NCBI GenBank assembly: GCA_030640485.1
Contig: DAOWJG010000119.1
Location: 1 to 5,391 of the forward strand
Source: Dehalococcoidales bacterium
GTDB taxonomy: Bacteria > Chloroflexota > Dehalococcoidia > Dehalococcoidales > UBA5760
DNA length: 5,391 nucleotides
Direction of reading: 5' to 3'
The number at the start of each line of letters is the position of its first letter. Positions within the stretch are counted from its first letter, which is position 1. The translations under genes were made by a program, and so were the position numbers. Positions 1 to 5,391 of the stretch are shown piece by piece. A model generated the notes under the pieces. The model saw only the letters and a list, made by a program, of their open reading frames with translations, was not told the origin of the DNA and made no database searches.

Positions 1-154
1 CAATACCAGAATCCATTGCCTCTTCCACGGCATAGTGGATTAGCGGCTTATTTACTAACGGCAACATCTCTTTGGGCTGGGACCGAGTTATTGGTAAGAA
101 TCTTGTTCCCCAACCACCCGCCGTGATAACCGCCTTGCGAACCCTCATAGTCAT
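1..154 (-). CDS. galU: UTP-glucose-1-phosphate uridylyltransferase, N-terminal part (cut by window edge)
   Basis: Only the first 51 codons lie in the window; the rest runs off position 1. The enzyme family makes UDP-glucose from UTP and glucose-1-phosphate in the cytoplasm. The visible part carries the nucleotide-binding loop [12 protein letters not shown] (residues 12-23), then QPKEMLP and NKPLIHY, an order and spacing typical of GalU. QPKEMLP favours GalU over RmlA-type thymidylyltransferases, although the AGG at the loop start, where GalU usually has AAG, is RmlA-like. The start chosen is the ATG at 154, which overlaps the glucokinase stop as ATGA and has GGTGA seven bases upstream. The in-frame ATG at 148 (MRVRKAVI) resembles the usual family N-terminus and is a close alternative. 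Sharing an operon with glucokinase, and lying near otsA and otsB, suggests it supplies UDP-glucose for trehalose and other glycans. Activity cannot be judged without the C-terminal part. Confidence 0.87.
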   Translation of the reverse strand, partial: MTMRVRKAVITAGGWGTRFLPITRSQPKEMLPLVNKPLIHYAVEEAMDSGI

Positions 155-1134
155 CCTATTCTCACCCCGTGCTCAAAGGCAAAGAAGGCCGCTCCCAGCA
201 GCCCAGCATCATCGCCGAATTGAGTAGTCACTATACGCACCGCCGCTGCAGATACCGGGAAGGCCCTTTCCTTTACTACCTGCCTGGCTGGATTAAGCAG
301 GAGGTCTCCCATGTTGGCTACTCCACCACCAATTATAATCATTTCCGGGTTAAAGATGTTGACCAGGTTTACCAGGCCTACTCCCAGATAGGTTGCGGCT
401 CTTCCGATGACATCCTGGGCAAGGGAATCCCCCCTCTGGGCTGCCATGGCTGCCTCTTTGGCAGTAATATTCTCTATCTTCCCCGCCACAATCTCAGTAA
501 GAGATGACCTCTCCCCACGGCTGATATGCTCTATTGCCTCCCTGGCTATGGCACTACCCGAGGCCAGTGTTTCCAAACAGCCGATATTACCACATTTGCA
601 TCTTAGGCCGTTAGTGTCAATGGTCATATGGCCTATCTCCCCGGCACTGCCACAGACTCCAGTGTATAGTTTACCGTCAAGAATAATAGCCCCACCGATG
701 CCAGTACCGACTGTGAGGTAGATAAGATTATCTATCCCCTTCCCGATACCGAGGTGATGTTCAGCCAAAGCCGCAGCATTAGTATCATTGATTAGCCAGG
801 TTTTTATACCGAGTCTTTCACTTACAATATCTCTTAGTGGGACATCATGCCAGCCGGGAAGGTTGGGGGAGAAGGTTATTATTCCCCGTGGTGAGTCTAT
901 CGCTCCCGCAGCCGCAATGCTTACCCCATATAGCTGCTTTAAATCTGTATCCCTTGGGCCAATGATTTGCTCAATAACTAAAACTATTCGGTTAATTACC
1001 GCCTCTACACCCTCATCAGCCAGGGTGAGGTGGTATTCCCTGGCTAGTATCTGATATTTATGGGAGATAGCACCGACGGCTATTTTAGTGCCGCCCAGGT
1101 CTATGGCAATAACTGGTAGGTTAGCTTCCTTCAT
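151..1134 (-). CDS. ROK-family glucokinase
   Basis: Predicted to phosphorylate glucose to glucose-6-phosphate with ATP in the cytoplasm. Numbering from the ATG at 1134 (327 residues, normal for the family), the ATP-binding DLGGTK motif is at 12-17. SPNLPGW, seen in glucokinases of this family, is near 89-95. [10 protein letters not shown] at 116-125 contains the expected catalytic Asp117. GTGIGGA lies at 143-149, and EIGH at 166-169 supplies the zinc-ligand His169. [10 protein letters not shown] at 179-188 supplies the three zinc cysteines (179, 181, 186). The absence of an N-terminal helix-turn-helix argues for a kinase rather than a NagC/XylR-type repressor. A GTG at 1146 is an alternative start (331 residues), but it falls inside the candidate -10 box, so the ATG is preferred. 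The gene overlaps galU by four bases. Other ROK kinases (fructokinase, mannokinase, N-acetylhexosamine kinase) remain possible, though the motif set fits glucokinase best. Confidence 0.9.
   Translation of the reverse strand: MKEANLPVIAIDLGGTKIAVGAISHKYQILAREYHLTLADEGVEAVINRIVLVIEQIIGPRDTDLKQLYGVSIAAAGAIDSPRGIITFSPNLPGWHDVPLRDIVSERLGIKTWLINDTNAAALAEHHLGIGKGIDNLIYLTVGTGIGGAIILDGKLYTGVCGSAGEIGHMTIDTNGLRCKCGNIGCLETLASGSAIAREAIEHISRGERSSLTEIVAGKIENITAKEAAMAAQRGDSLAQDVIGRAATYLGVGLVNLVNIFNPEMIIIGGGVANMGDLLLNPARQVVKERAFPVSAAAVRIVTTQFGDDAGLLGAAFFAFEHGVRIG
155..166 (-). promoter_or_regulatory. Ribosome binding site of galU inside the glucokinase 3' end
   Basis: On the minus strand GGTGA (166-162) sits seven bases before the ATG at 154. 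It lies within the last codons of the upstream glucokinase gene. Together with the ATGA stop-start overlap at 151-154 it points to translational coupling of the two genes. A second weaker match, AGGA, precedes the alternative ATG at 148. Confidence 0.5.
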
Positions 1135-1144
1135 CTTAAATAAC

Positions 1145-1173
1145 ACTTTAGTCTATTTCAGCGAGTTTGTCGA
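1145..1173 (-). promoter_or_regulatory. Candidate promoter of the glucokinase-galU operon
   Basis: On the minus strand a TCGACA -35 box (1173-1168, 5 of 6 to consensus) is followed after 17 bases by TAAAGT (1150-1145, 4 of 6). Transcription would start near 1138, only about four bases before the ATG at 1134. That would explain why no Shine-Dalgarno sequence precedes that start. The -10 box is weak, so the call is tentative. Confidence 0.33.
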
Positions 1174-1177
1174 GATT

Positions 1178-1187
1178 GGCTTAAGCC
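1178..1187. promoter_or_regulatory. Perfect 10-bp palindrome GGCTTAAGCC in the divergent promoter region
   Basis: GGCTTAAGCC is a perfect inverted repeat lying four bases upstream of the candidate -35 box of the glucokinase promoter. A second, imperfect palindrome with the same CTTAAG core lies at 1231-1246, touching the -35 box of the opposing transporter promoter. The pair could be operator half-sites for a shared regulator. Short palindromes also arise by chance, and no regulator gene is visible in the window. Confidence 0.22.
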
Positions 1188-1241
1188 CTAATGCAGCGAT
1201 GTAAAGACACTCTCCTACCTAGATTTGACTTTGAGCTTAAG

Positions 1242-1271
1242 TTGAAGCAAGGCAATGAGTTATGCTATAGT
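1242..1271 (+). promoter_or_regulatory. Candidate promoter of the MFS transporter (extended -10)
   Basis: TTGAAG (1242-1247, 4 of 6) is followed after 18 bases by TATAGT (1266-1271, 5 of 6). A TGC just before the -10 box matches the extended -10 TGn motif, which often compensates for a poor -35. Transcription would start near 1278, leaving a leader of about 78 bases before the ATG at 1356. I see no riboswitch or attenuator fold in that leader. Confidence 0.45.
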
Positions 1272-1355
1272 AAACTCCCGTGTCTAAGTGGGGCAGCAAG
1301 ACTACTAAGTCCCGTCTCAGCTAATTTATCTACCCTTGTCATTTGAGAATCAATA

Positions 1356-2567
1356 ATGCCACAGCAAGAAAGCTCTCGTATGCCCTGGGTCATATTAGGC
1401 AGCGCTTGGTTCCTGTCCCTCGCGGTGTGGGCTCCGCAGTTCTGCGTTCCCCCCATGGTAGATATTCTAAAAGAAGAATTCAGCCTCACCCATGCTCAAG
1501 CGAGCCTTCTCTTCTCTGCTCCAACCATGATGATTGCCGTCAACGCGATTCCGGCCGGTATCGCCGGTGACCGCTTGGGTTTCAAGAAGGCCGCCGGTAT
1601 CGGCGCTATTCTTGCCGCCGTGGGAGCGATACTAAGAAGCACCGCCACCAGCGCTGACAGCCTGTTAGCCTTCACCTTTATTTATGGCACTGGGCTCGGT
1701 TGGTCATTCGCCAATATCCCCAAACTGGTAAGCACCTGCGTACCACGAGAAAAAGTTGGCATCGCTACTGGACTGGTCTCCACCGGTATCTTCACTGGCA
1801 CCGGACTTGCCCTAGCACTGACTATACCATTGTTCTTACCGACCGCCAACACCGTTCAAGGCGTCTTCTTCATCTGGAGTATCCCTGCAATCGCCGCAGC
1901 TATCTGGTGGTGGATAATGGTCAAAGAGCCGTTACATAGTACACCCCATGACAGTTCGGGGAATGAAAACTACACACCACTAAGCCAGGTACTACAGAAC
2001 AAAAACCTCTGGGTTTTAGCTGCCCTCATGCTGCTACACAATTTTTTCTTCTACACCTGGACAGGGTGGGCACCAACCTTGCTACTGTTAAAGGGTGCAA
2101 CAGCAGGCATGGCTGGCCTTGTTGCCTCGCTAATCCTATGGGTAGCCATTCCCACCGCCCTGTTGATGCCACGGCTTGCCTACAAGCTGGGTTTGAGGAA
2201 ACCGTTCCTCTGGGTACCAGCCGTTGCTATGGCTTTTATTGCCTGGGCAGCGATAAATGCCAACCTATTCTGGGGCTGGCTTCTCATGATCGGGGCAGGA
2301 ATTGCCAATGCTACCCGCTTTATCACCATACTAGCGCTACCAGCCGAGATGATGCCGAAAAAGGATGTCGGAATAGCCGCCGGACTGATATTATCCATCG
2401 GTTACTCAGGAGGGGTCATCGGCCCCTTGATTGGAGGAAGGATTCTAGATCTTACCGGTAATCTTGACCAATCCCTCTTTATTCTTATCGCTATTCCGAT
2501 CGCTACAATTGGTATCGCACTGAGAATACCCGAAACTAGGCCCAAAGCCATGGCTAAGAAGCAATAA
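1356..2567 (+). CDS. Major facilitator superfamily transporter, substrate unknown
   Basis: A 403-residue inner-membrane protein with the two-times-six helix pattern of the major facilitator superfamily. Hydrophobic segments run roughly at residues 11-30, 50-70, 79-95, 102-124, 134-158, 168-188, 217-235, 250-271, 283-300, 303-325, 338-360 and 371-389. The signature loop between helices 2 and 3 is clear: GIAGDRLGFKKAAG at 68-81, with the usual Gly, Asp and basic residues. A hydrophilic central loop (about 190-215) separates the halves, and GPLIGGRILD at 356-365 is the common motif after helix 11. The general look (short loops, FSLTHAQASLLFS near the N-terminus) recalls CynX/NarK-like carriers of small organic or inorganic anions, but that is an impression. 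The ATG at 1356 has only a weak GAG upstream; ATG 1380 is possible. It is flanked by trehalose-related genes, so sugar uptake or trehalose export is conceivable, yet nothing in the sequence shows the substrate. Confidence 0.88.
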   Translation: MPQQESSRMPWVILGSAWFLSLAVWAPQFCVPPMVDILKEEFSLTHAQASLLFSAPTMMIAVNAIPAGIAGDRLGFKKAAGIGAILAAVGAILRSTATSADSLLAFTFIYGTGLGWSFANIPKLVSTCVPREKVGIATGLVSTGIFTGTGLALALTIPLFLPTANTVQGVFFIWSIPAIAAAIWWWIMVKEPLHSTPHDSSGNENYTPLSQVLQNKNLWVLAALMLLHNFFFYTWTGWAPTLLLLKGATAGMAGLVASLILWVAIPTALLMPRLAYKLGLRKPFLWVPAVAMAFIAWAAINANLFWGWLLMIGAGIANATRFITILALPAEMMPKKDVGIAAGLILSIGYSGGVIGPLIGGRILDLTGNLDQSLFILIAIPIATIGIALRIPETRPKAMAKKQ

Positions 2568-2603
2568 CCTCCCCCCGCTGGTCTTGCCCTTTATATTCTG
2601 ATA

Positions 2604-2632
2604 TTGACTAATAATAGTCCGCCTGCTAAATT
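2604..2632 (+). promoter_or_regulatory. Promoter of otsB, placing the transcript start at its GTG codon
   Basis: TTGACT (2604-2609, 5 of 6) is followed after exactly 17 bases by TAAATT (2627-2632, 4 of 6), with TGC immediately before it as an extended -10 element. The expected transcription start, about seven bases after the -10 box, falls at about 2639, which is the first base of the otsB start codon. This is the best promoter match in the window. Confidence 0.55.
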
Positions 2633-2638
2633 TAACCT

Positions 2639-3448
2639 GTGGCGTATACCTTTAACCACTTAGACCTAATCCAAGAGGTTCTCAGAAAGTCCCCCTTTGG
2701 GCTTATTACTGATGTCGATGGCACCATAAGCCAGACAGCCCCTACTCCTCAAGCAGCCAGGGTTTCCCCATTATGCCGCCGCTATCTTTCAATCCTCTCC
2801 AGTCATCTGGCTCTGGTGGCAGCTATCTCGGGGAGACCCACGGCTCAAGTCAGAAATATGGTAGGAGTTGATGGCATGGTCTACATTGGGAACCATGGCC
2901 TGGAACGCTGGGCAGAGAATCACGCTGGACTCTCAAACAGTGCCCATGATTATTCAAGGGCAATTAAATCTGTAGTTGAGGAACTAACCCCCCTGCGTTC
3001 TATAGAGGGTATCAGTATTGAAAATAAGGGAGTAACAGTTACTATTCACTATCGGCTTTCTCCTGAACCCAAGGTGGCGGAGAGAGAAATCCTGAGTGCG
3101 GTGGCGGCCTCAGCTCAGGCTAGAAGTTTAAGGATTATTAAGGGGAAAATGGCCATTGACCTTCTACCCTCAATGGAGGTTCACAAGGGTACCGCTATGC
3201 TGGGCTTGATACAGGAGTACAATCTGCACGGTGGTATATATCTGGGTGATGACCTTACGGACATCGATGCCTTTAGAGCGATGCATACCGCTAACCGCAG
3301 CCCAACTTTTCGAGGTTTTACCATCGGCATTTTGAGTTCGGAAATGCCAGAAAGGCTGGTAGCGGAAGTAGATTTTACCCTGAACGGGGTAAGCGATGTC
3401 GAGCGTTTCCTCAGGTGGATGTCTCAGAACGTTCCTCAACCAAATTGA
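2639..3448 (+). CDS. otsB: Trehalose-6-phosphate phosphatase
   Basis: Removes phosphate from trehalose-6-phosphate, the last step of the OtsA-OtsB pathway; cytoplasmic HAD-superfamily enzyme. All HAD motifs are present: TDVDGT at 24-29 with nucleophile Asp25 and general acid Asp27, ISGR at 63-66, the family's GNHGLE at 84-89, the basic motif around Lys168-Lys170 and the following IDLLP and Lys183, and the Mg-binding GDDLTDIDAF at 203-212. At 269 residues it is of normal length. The GTG at 2639 is effectively forced: an in-frame TAA lies at 2633-2635, and no other ATG, GTG or TTG occurs before the nucleophile motif. No Shine-Dalgarno sequence precedes it, and the promoter at 2604-2632 predicts transcription from that codon, so the message is probably leaderless. 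Its 3' end overlaps the convergent otsA by 38 bp. Mannosylglycerate or glucosylglycerol phosphate phosphatases are related, but the motifs and the partner gene favour trehalose. Confidence 0.9.
   Translation: MAYTFNHLDLIQEVLRKSPFGLITDVDGTISQTAPTPQAARVSPLCRRYLSILSSHLALVAAISGRPTAQVRNMVGVDGMVYIGNHGLERWAENHAGLSNSAHDYSRAIKSVVEELTPLRSIEGISIENKGVTVTIHYRLSPEPKVAEREILSAVAASAQARSLRIIKGKMAIDLLPSMEVHKGTAMLGLIQEYNLHGGIYLGDDLTDIDAFRAMHTANRSPTFRGFTIGILSSEMPERLVAEVDFTLNGVSDVERFLRWMSQNVPQPN
3411..3448. other. 38-bp antisense overlap of the otsB and otsA coding ends
   Basis: The otsB stop TGA is at 3446-3448 (plus) and the otsA stop TGA is at 3413-3411 (minus). The shared segment encodes about the last dozen codons of both proteins, beyond their recognisable domains. 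There is no room for an ordinary intergenic terminator, so the two transcripts must overlap at their 3' ends. Confidence 0.85.
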
Positions 3449-4949
3449 CCGCATCCTCCAGTAAGTGCCAGAGCCAATCGGTTATATCCGCTTCTTCAAT
3501 TGACTTCTTGAGGGCAGTGGCGCGCTTTTTCCTCTCGTCGGGCGGCATGGTTAGAGCCGTGTAAAGAGCTTGAGTTGTTCCTTCCAGGTCGGCGGGGGAC
3601 ACCGTGAGAGCATTCTCCCCCAATTGCACACAAGCCCCAACCGTCTCCGATAGTATTAGGACCCCGTTACGATTATTAACCGTGGGGCCTTCCTTAGCGA
3701 CTAGATTCATACCATCAATAACCGCATTCACCAATAGAACATCATAAAGCCGCATGCCAGCTATAGCCTGTAGATAGTTATTCTCATAAAAGAAATCGAT
3801 AGGATACCATTCTTCGCTACCATACCTACTATTTATGACCTCTATTAGCTGGATAACCTCCTGCATATACCTTTGATATAGCCTCAGGTGGCTTCTGGTA
3901 GGTACCAGAAAGGCAATAAATCGGACCTTGCCCCGGAACTCGGGGTGACGCTCCAGTAGCTTATCAAAGGCTTTAAAACCACGAATGATATTCTTGCTAG
4001 GCTCGGCCCTATCGACACGGACTATGGTTTGTTCACCACAAAGCGGGCGCAACTTTTGCTCATATTCCTTTAATCTGGTTGAGGAAACCAATTTTTTAAG
4101 GCCAGCGACATCGACTGATATCGGGTAGGCCTTGACTCGAACCAGACGCCCCTCTATCTTGACAGTATGCTGCCCATAATCTACCTCCACCTCGTCAATA
4201 GACGATTCACAACAGTGAAGGAAGTTGTGCACATCTCGCATTGTCTGCAGACCGACGATGTCAGCGGCACATAAACCCTGGAAAATTGCCTGCCGTATGG
4301 AACGGGGTAATAGCTGCCAGTAGCATAGTGCCGGCCAAGGAATATGAGTAAAGTGCTGTATCATTACATCCGGCATCTGCCGCCGAATATAAGCACTGGC
4401 TAAGTAAAGGTGATAGTCATTAAGTATCACTATTGGGGGTAATTCACTTATCGTTGCTTCCTCAATAATTGCTTTGGCGAAGGCCTGATTTACGGGAACA
4501 TAGCCGTTCTCCCAGGCATCATGAGTTACGATGTCTATATTTGGTGTGGTCGGTGAGTTCCACATATAGTGCTGCAGAAACCAAAGCAGCGGATTACAAA
4601 TGATACTGTAATATTTGTGGTACGTGTTTCGGGAGAAAACTAAAAAACGGAGAGATAGATTATCATTATCAATCGGTGCTTTGAAGCGCTTCCCTTCAGC
4701 TCTTTGAGCCATCTCTCTATCCCCCCGCCCCATAGCACTAGCAATCCAGTCAAGTTCTACATACCTACTGAGGCTGCTAAGAGCGGTAACCACCCCACCA
4801 CTACCGCGTCGTGAGTGAAGTTGCCCATCCTCGGTAAGATAGTATTCAATGGGGCCCCGATTACTAGCCAGAACTATGCGTCGTGGTGATAACCTCTGAC
4901 TACATAAGTCTTTTAGGCGGCTATCATTACCCACTTGGTCCATTGCCAT
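3411..4949 (-). CDS. otsA: Trehalose-6-phosphate synthase (GT20 glycosyltransferase)
   Basis: Predicted to join glucose from UDP-glucose to glucose-6-phosphate, giving trehalose-6-phosphate. In this 512-residue protein SNRGP is at 29-33 and RRGSGGVVTAL at 47-57. Trp123 lies in LLWFLQHY, and NDYHLYL is at 177-183. HIPWPA follows at 202-207, and GLCAADIVGLQT is at 225-236. The phosphate-binding Arg314 and Lys319 are in VDRAEPSKN, five residues apart as in E. coli OtsA (Arg262, Lys267). DGMNLVAKE at 412-420 keeps the donor-binding Asp, Leu and Glu. EPSKN replaces the usual DYSKG/DYTKG, a type I associate with actinobacterial GT20 proteins and the pseudo-glycosyltransferase VldE, so the acceptor is slightly uncertain. 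About 22 residues precede the first strand. GGGAAGG at 4960-4954 lies four bases before ATG 4949 and ten before ATG 4943, so a start two codons later is possible. I found no convincing promoter upstream. It converges on otsB with overlapping ends. Confidence 0.88.
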   Translation of the reverse strand: MAMDQVGNDSRLKDLCSQRLSPRRIVLASNRGPIEYYLTEDGQLHSRRGSGGVVTALSSLSRYVELDWIASAMGRGDREMAQRAEGKRFKAPIDNDNLSLRFLVFSRNTYHKYYSIICNPLLWFLQHYMWNSPTTPNIDIVTHDAWENGYVPVNQAFAKAIIEEATISELPPIVILNDYHLYLASAYIRRQMPDVMIQHFTHIPWPALCYWQLLPRSIRQAIFQGLCAADIVGLQTMRDVHNFLHCCESSIDEVEVDYGQHTVKIEGRLVRVKAYPISVDVAGLKKLVSSTRLKEYEQKLRPLCGEQTIVRVDRAEPSKNIIRGFKAFDKLLERHPEFRGKVRFIAFLVPTRSHLRLYQRYMQEVIQLIEVINSRYGSEEWYPIDFFYENNYLQAIAGMRLYDVLLVNAVIDGMNLVAKEGPTVNNRNGVLILSETVGACVQLGENALTVSPADLEGTTQALYTALTMPPDERKKRATALKKSIEEADITDWLWHLLEDAVNLVEERSETST

Positions 4950-4953
4950 TTTG

Positions 4954-4960
4954 CCTTCCC
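4954..4960 (-). promoter_or_regulatory. Shine-Dalgarno-like site of otsA
   Basis: GGGAAGG on the minus strand precedes two in-frame ATG codons, at 4949 (four bases away) and 4943 (ten bases away). Because AAGG pairs with the 3' side of the anti-Shine-Dalgarno sequence, the later ATG has the more usual aligned spacing. The protein differs by only two residues. This gene has a ribosome site where otsB and glucokinase lack one. Confidence 0.4.
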
Positions 4961-5024
4961 GATTCGTCGGAACCTGAACAGGAGATTTGACGCCAAACGT
5001 TCACTTAATTTTAGCTGAGAATCA

Positions 5025-5053
5025 ATATAATAAAAAGCCTGCACCATGAAGCT
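5025..5053 (-). terminator. Possible weak intrinsic terminator of the small upstream gene
   Basis: On the minus strand AGCTT (5053-5049) can pair with AGGCT (5040-5036), including one G-T pair, around an eight-base loop. It is followed by TTTTTATTATATT. The stem is only five pairs, so folding energy is low. The T-rich tail and the position between the stop at 5104 and the start of otsA fit a terminator. It would release transcripts of the 5104 gene before otsA. Confidence 0.27.
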
Positions 5054-5068
5054 GAGCACTTTAGGTTA

Positions 5069-5101
5069 AGCTAGCTGAATGATGTTGGAATGTAGCTAGC
5101 T
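5069..5101. repeat. Hairpin from two AGCTAGCT arms just after the stop of the small gene
   Basis: AGCTAGCT occurs at 5069-5076 and 5094-5101, separated by 17 bases. The arms can pair with each other as an eight-pair stem. Each arm is also a palindrome by itself, so they are both direct and inverted repeats. The hairpin begins two bases after the TAA at 5106-5104 on the minus strand. No T-run follows on that strand, so it may protect an mRNA 3' end, form a two-site operator for the downstream otsA, or be chance. Confidence 0.4.
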
Positions 5102-5103
5102 CT

Positions 5104-5391
5104 TTATTCACCCATACCTAACATCCTTGATATCTTCCGGTAACTCTCCGGGATGTAAGGGTCACGCCTCATCTGGGGGTTCCTGGGCAATTTGGAGCCA
5201 TATTTCTTAACATGCCTAAGCCCGGCTAGTAAATCTTTGAGTTTCTTTGTTGGAACCGTAAAGATAATTTCGTCATCCCCGGCTAAGGCAATATAGCGGT
5301 CACCACGGCATGGTACCGTGACCTGATACTCCCCGCCCTTTATTATTGGCACCACGGAATAAACACAAGCAGCATGGCTCGACAAACTACA
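5104..5391 (-). CDS. Unrecognised small basic protein, 5' end undecided
   Basis: I do not recognise this family. The frame is open to the window edge; a TTG at 5385 would give a 93-residue protein, but it has no clear ribosome site and the gene may begin outside the window. From that TTG, residues 18-46 alternate in a beta-strand pattern (GGEYQVTVP, RYIALAGDDEIIFTVP). Residues 46-62 look like an amphipathic helix (TKKLKDLLAGLRHVKKY). The C-terminal 30 residues are rich in Arg, Lys and Pro and contain PYIPESYRKISRMLGMGE. There is no signal peptide or membrane segment. Reality as a gene is supported by the open frame, plausible residue composition and a hairpin right after the stop. The fold could be a small beta-sheet domain with a basic tail that binds nucleic acid or a partner, but that is speculation. 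It is oriented like otsA, 154 bp upstream of it. Confidence 0.58.
   Translation of the reverse strand, partial: CSLSSHAACVYSVVPIIKGGEYQVTVPCRGDRYIALAGDDEIIFTVPTKKLKDLLAGLRHVKKYGSKLPRNPQMRRDPYIPESYRKISRMLGMGE

Noticed and set aside
169..1054. Long open frames on the plus strand opposite the glucokinase.
   Set aside because: They are antisense shadows of a gene with full family motifs; their translations show no recognisable domain.
151..1134. Possibility that the ROK protein is a transcriptional repressor.
   Set aside because: There is no N-terminal DNA-binding domain; the protein starts directly at the kinase ATP-binding strand and keeps the catalytic Asp and zinc ligands.
1344..1355. The 12-mer TGAGAATCAATA is repeated at 1344-1355 (just before the transporter ATG) and 5016-5027 (upstream of otsA).
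   Set aside because: About one exact 12-base match is expected by chance in a window of this size, and the two copies stand in different orientation and distance relative to their genes.
1700..2461. Open frames overlapping the transporter in other frames on both strands.
   Set aside because: They lie inside a convincing membrane-protein frame and give low-complexity, domain-less translations.
2568..2603. Possible intrinsic terminator after the transporter gene.
   Set aside because: The stretch is C-rich (CCTCCCCCCGCTGG) but I find no stable stem followed by a T-run.
3170..3454. A 94-codon minus-strand frame opposite the otsB 3' half.
   Set aside because: It overlaps motif-bearing otsB sequence in antisense and its translation has no recognisable features.
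4961..5035. Sigma-70-like promoter for otsA (TATATT, TATTAT or TAAAAT on the minus strand).
   Set aside because: None of these -10-like boxes has an acceptable -35 partner at 16-18 bases; AT-rich sequence alone would produce them.

Overview
This window holds a bacterial carbohydrate locus centred on trehalose synthesis. Base composition looks moderate (near half GC by eye). There is no rRNA, tRNA, CRISPR array, insertion sequence or phage gene to fix the taxonomy. Gene styles, including a GT20 synthase of the EPSKN type, a GalU with a GWGTRFLP loop and starts without Shine-Dalgarno sites, would fit a Chloroflexota (Dehalococcoidia-like) or related lineage. That placement is a guess from memory of family sequences.

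Layout. Positions 1-154 (minus) hold the first 51 codons of a UTP-glucose-1-phosphate uridylyltransferase (galU), cut by the window edge. Its start overlaps the stop of a ROK-family glucokinase (151-1134, minus) as ATGA, so the two form an operon. An intergenic region of about 220 bp (1135-1355) has candidate promoters facing both ways. It separates the glucokinase from a divergent 403-residue major facilitator transporter (1356-2567, plus). After a 71-bp gap with a good promoter lies otsB, trehalose-6-phosphate phosphatase (2639-3448, plus). It is tail-to-tail with otsA, a GT20 trehalose-6-phosphate synthase (3411-4949, minus), and their 3' coding ends overlap by 38 bp. A 154-bp spacer with hairpins follows. 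The window ends in an unrecognised small basic protein (5104 to the edge, minus) whose 5' end is undecided.

How the genes fit together. Glucokinase makes glucose-6-phosphate and GalU makes UDP-glucose, which are the acceptor and donor of OtsA. OtsB then removes the phosphate to give trehalose. Only the phosphoglucomutase step is not visible here. The transporter sits inside this set but its substrate cannot be read from the sequence.

The most unusual points are the convergent overlap of otsA and otsB, the apparent leaderless GTG start of otsB, and the sequence type of OtsA, which leaves some doubt about its exact acceptor. I see no clearly new multi-gene system.
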